Source of the DNA: Cyanobacteriota bacterium
Lineage (GTDB): Bacteria > Cyanobacteriota > Cyanobacteriia > Phormidesmidales > Phormidesmidaceae
Assembly (NCBI GenBank): GCA_027483425.1
Contig: JAIXUR010000332.1
Span: forward strand, 1 to 5,787
Direction of reading: 5' to 3'
Length of the DNA: 5,787 nucleotides
Positions 5,626-5,787 of the stretch are shown piece by piece; the stretch's first letter is position 1; each line of letters begins with the position of its first letter. The position numbers and the translations under genes were made by a program. The notes under the pieces were generated by a model that did no database searches, had not been told where the DNA came from, and saw nothing but the letters and a program-made list of their open reading frames with translations.

Positions 5626-5640
5626 GAGCCGGATCGGCTC
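5626..5640 (+). repeat. short perfect hairpin
   Basis: GAGCCG (5626-5631) and CGGCTC (5635-5640) pair perfectly around a three-base GAT loop. No T-run follows. It adds to the structured character of the region but has no assigned role. Confidence 0.45.
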
Positions 5641-5772
5641 ACTATCCGTCGATCGATCTCCATACCCCGAGGACTCTAGTCGCCGTTTTTTGGGGAGATA
5701 TCGCTAGAGGGTGACAGACTAGGTTAAGAAATCTGGGCGGCTGTACACCGTGGGGTTGCTCACGCATTACTT

Positions 5773-5778
5773 GAGGAG
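5773..5778 (+). promoter_or_regulatory. ribosome binding site of a gene beyond the window
   Basis: GAGGAG lies nine bases before the end of the window, and no start codon follows within it. It is the best Shine-Dalgarno on the plus strand here. A start codon at or just after 5788 would have normal spacing, so the next plus-strand gene most likely begins directly outside. Confidence 0.5.
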
Positions 5779-5787
5779 AATAGCAAC

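Larger units (their letters stand above)
5509..5787 (+). other. structured non-coding region before the next gene
   Basis: These 279 bases lie between the 5044 gene and the window end. A plus-strand frame crosses part of it (5465-5707), but it starts inside the preceding gene, has no family resemblance and no ribosome site. The region contains the inverted-repeat cluster at 5527-5609, a six-base-pair hairpin at 5626-5640, a T6 run at 5686-5691 after a poor stem, and a final Shine-Dalgarno. I looked for cobalamin-riboswitch core boxes and saw none. Confidence 0.5.

Noticed and set aside
5656..5699. Stem ATCTCC/GGAGAT with T6 run as a terminator
   Set aside because: The T6 run lies inside the loop instead of after the stem, and the small stem just before it (GAC/GTC) is too weak.
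5465..5707. Plus-strand 80-aa frame overlapping the end of the 5044 gene
   Set aside because: Starts inside that gene in another frame, no ribosome site, and runs through the inverted-repeat cluster.
5509..5787. Cobalamin riboswitch before the next gene
   Set aside because: Looked for the conserved core boxes because of the possible metal/cobalt context; none is present.

Overview
The window looks like chromosomal DNA of a filamentous, Leptolyngbya/Nodosilinea-type cyanobacterium; the genus is a guess. The support is a GC-rich coding style, two copies of the cyanobacterial HIP1 octamer GCGATCGC (2456-2463 and 3314-3321, both inside glgP), and gene families typical of that phylum.

Layout. 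Positions 1-909 hold no confident gene. The first ~340 bases are visibly A+T-richer than the rest. A minus-strand mini-ORF at 349-486 has a good Shine-Dalgarno and encodes a 45-residue cysteine-rich peptide. From about 612 to 909 lies a long leader for the next gene, with a perfect NtcA-type site (GTA-N8-TAC) and hairpins. Positions 910-3438 (+) encode a complete glycogen phosphorylase (GlgP, 842 aa) with all catalytic motifs I checked. It converges on a minus-strand cluster that reads, in transcription order, DUF2087-family protein (4950-4666), BioY biotin transporter S component (4578-3979) and lipoprotein signal peptidase LspA (3974-3498). A strong inverted repeat at 3455-3493 separates the two convergent units. 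Divergent from the DUF2087 gene is a plus-strand gene (5044-5508) for an exported, C-terminally membrane-anchored protein with a carboxypeptidase-regulatory/Ig-like domain. The last 279 bases are non-coding and rich in inverted repeats. They end in a strong Shine-Dalgarno (5773-5778), so another gene probably starts just past the window edge.

How the genes fit together. GlgP releases glucose-1-phosphate from glycogen, and its putative NtcA promoter would link this to nitrogen status. BioY and LspA are four bases apart and probably translationally coupled; both are inner-membrane proteins, but I see no metabolic link. The 5044 gene resembles the small accessory proteins of nickel/cobalt ECF transporters in topology, which is an inference only.

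Most of the coding content is ordinary. The parts most worth a second look are the Cys-rich mini-ORF, the glgP leader, and the three-armed repeat at 5527-5609, where two alternative hairpins compete for one shared arm.
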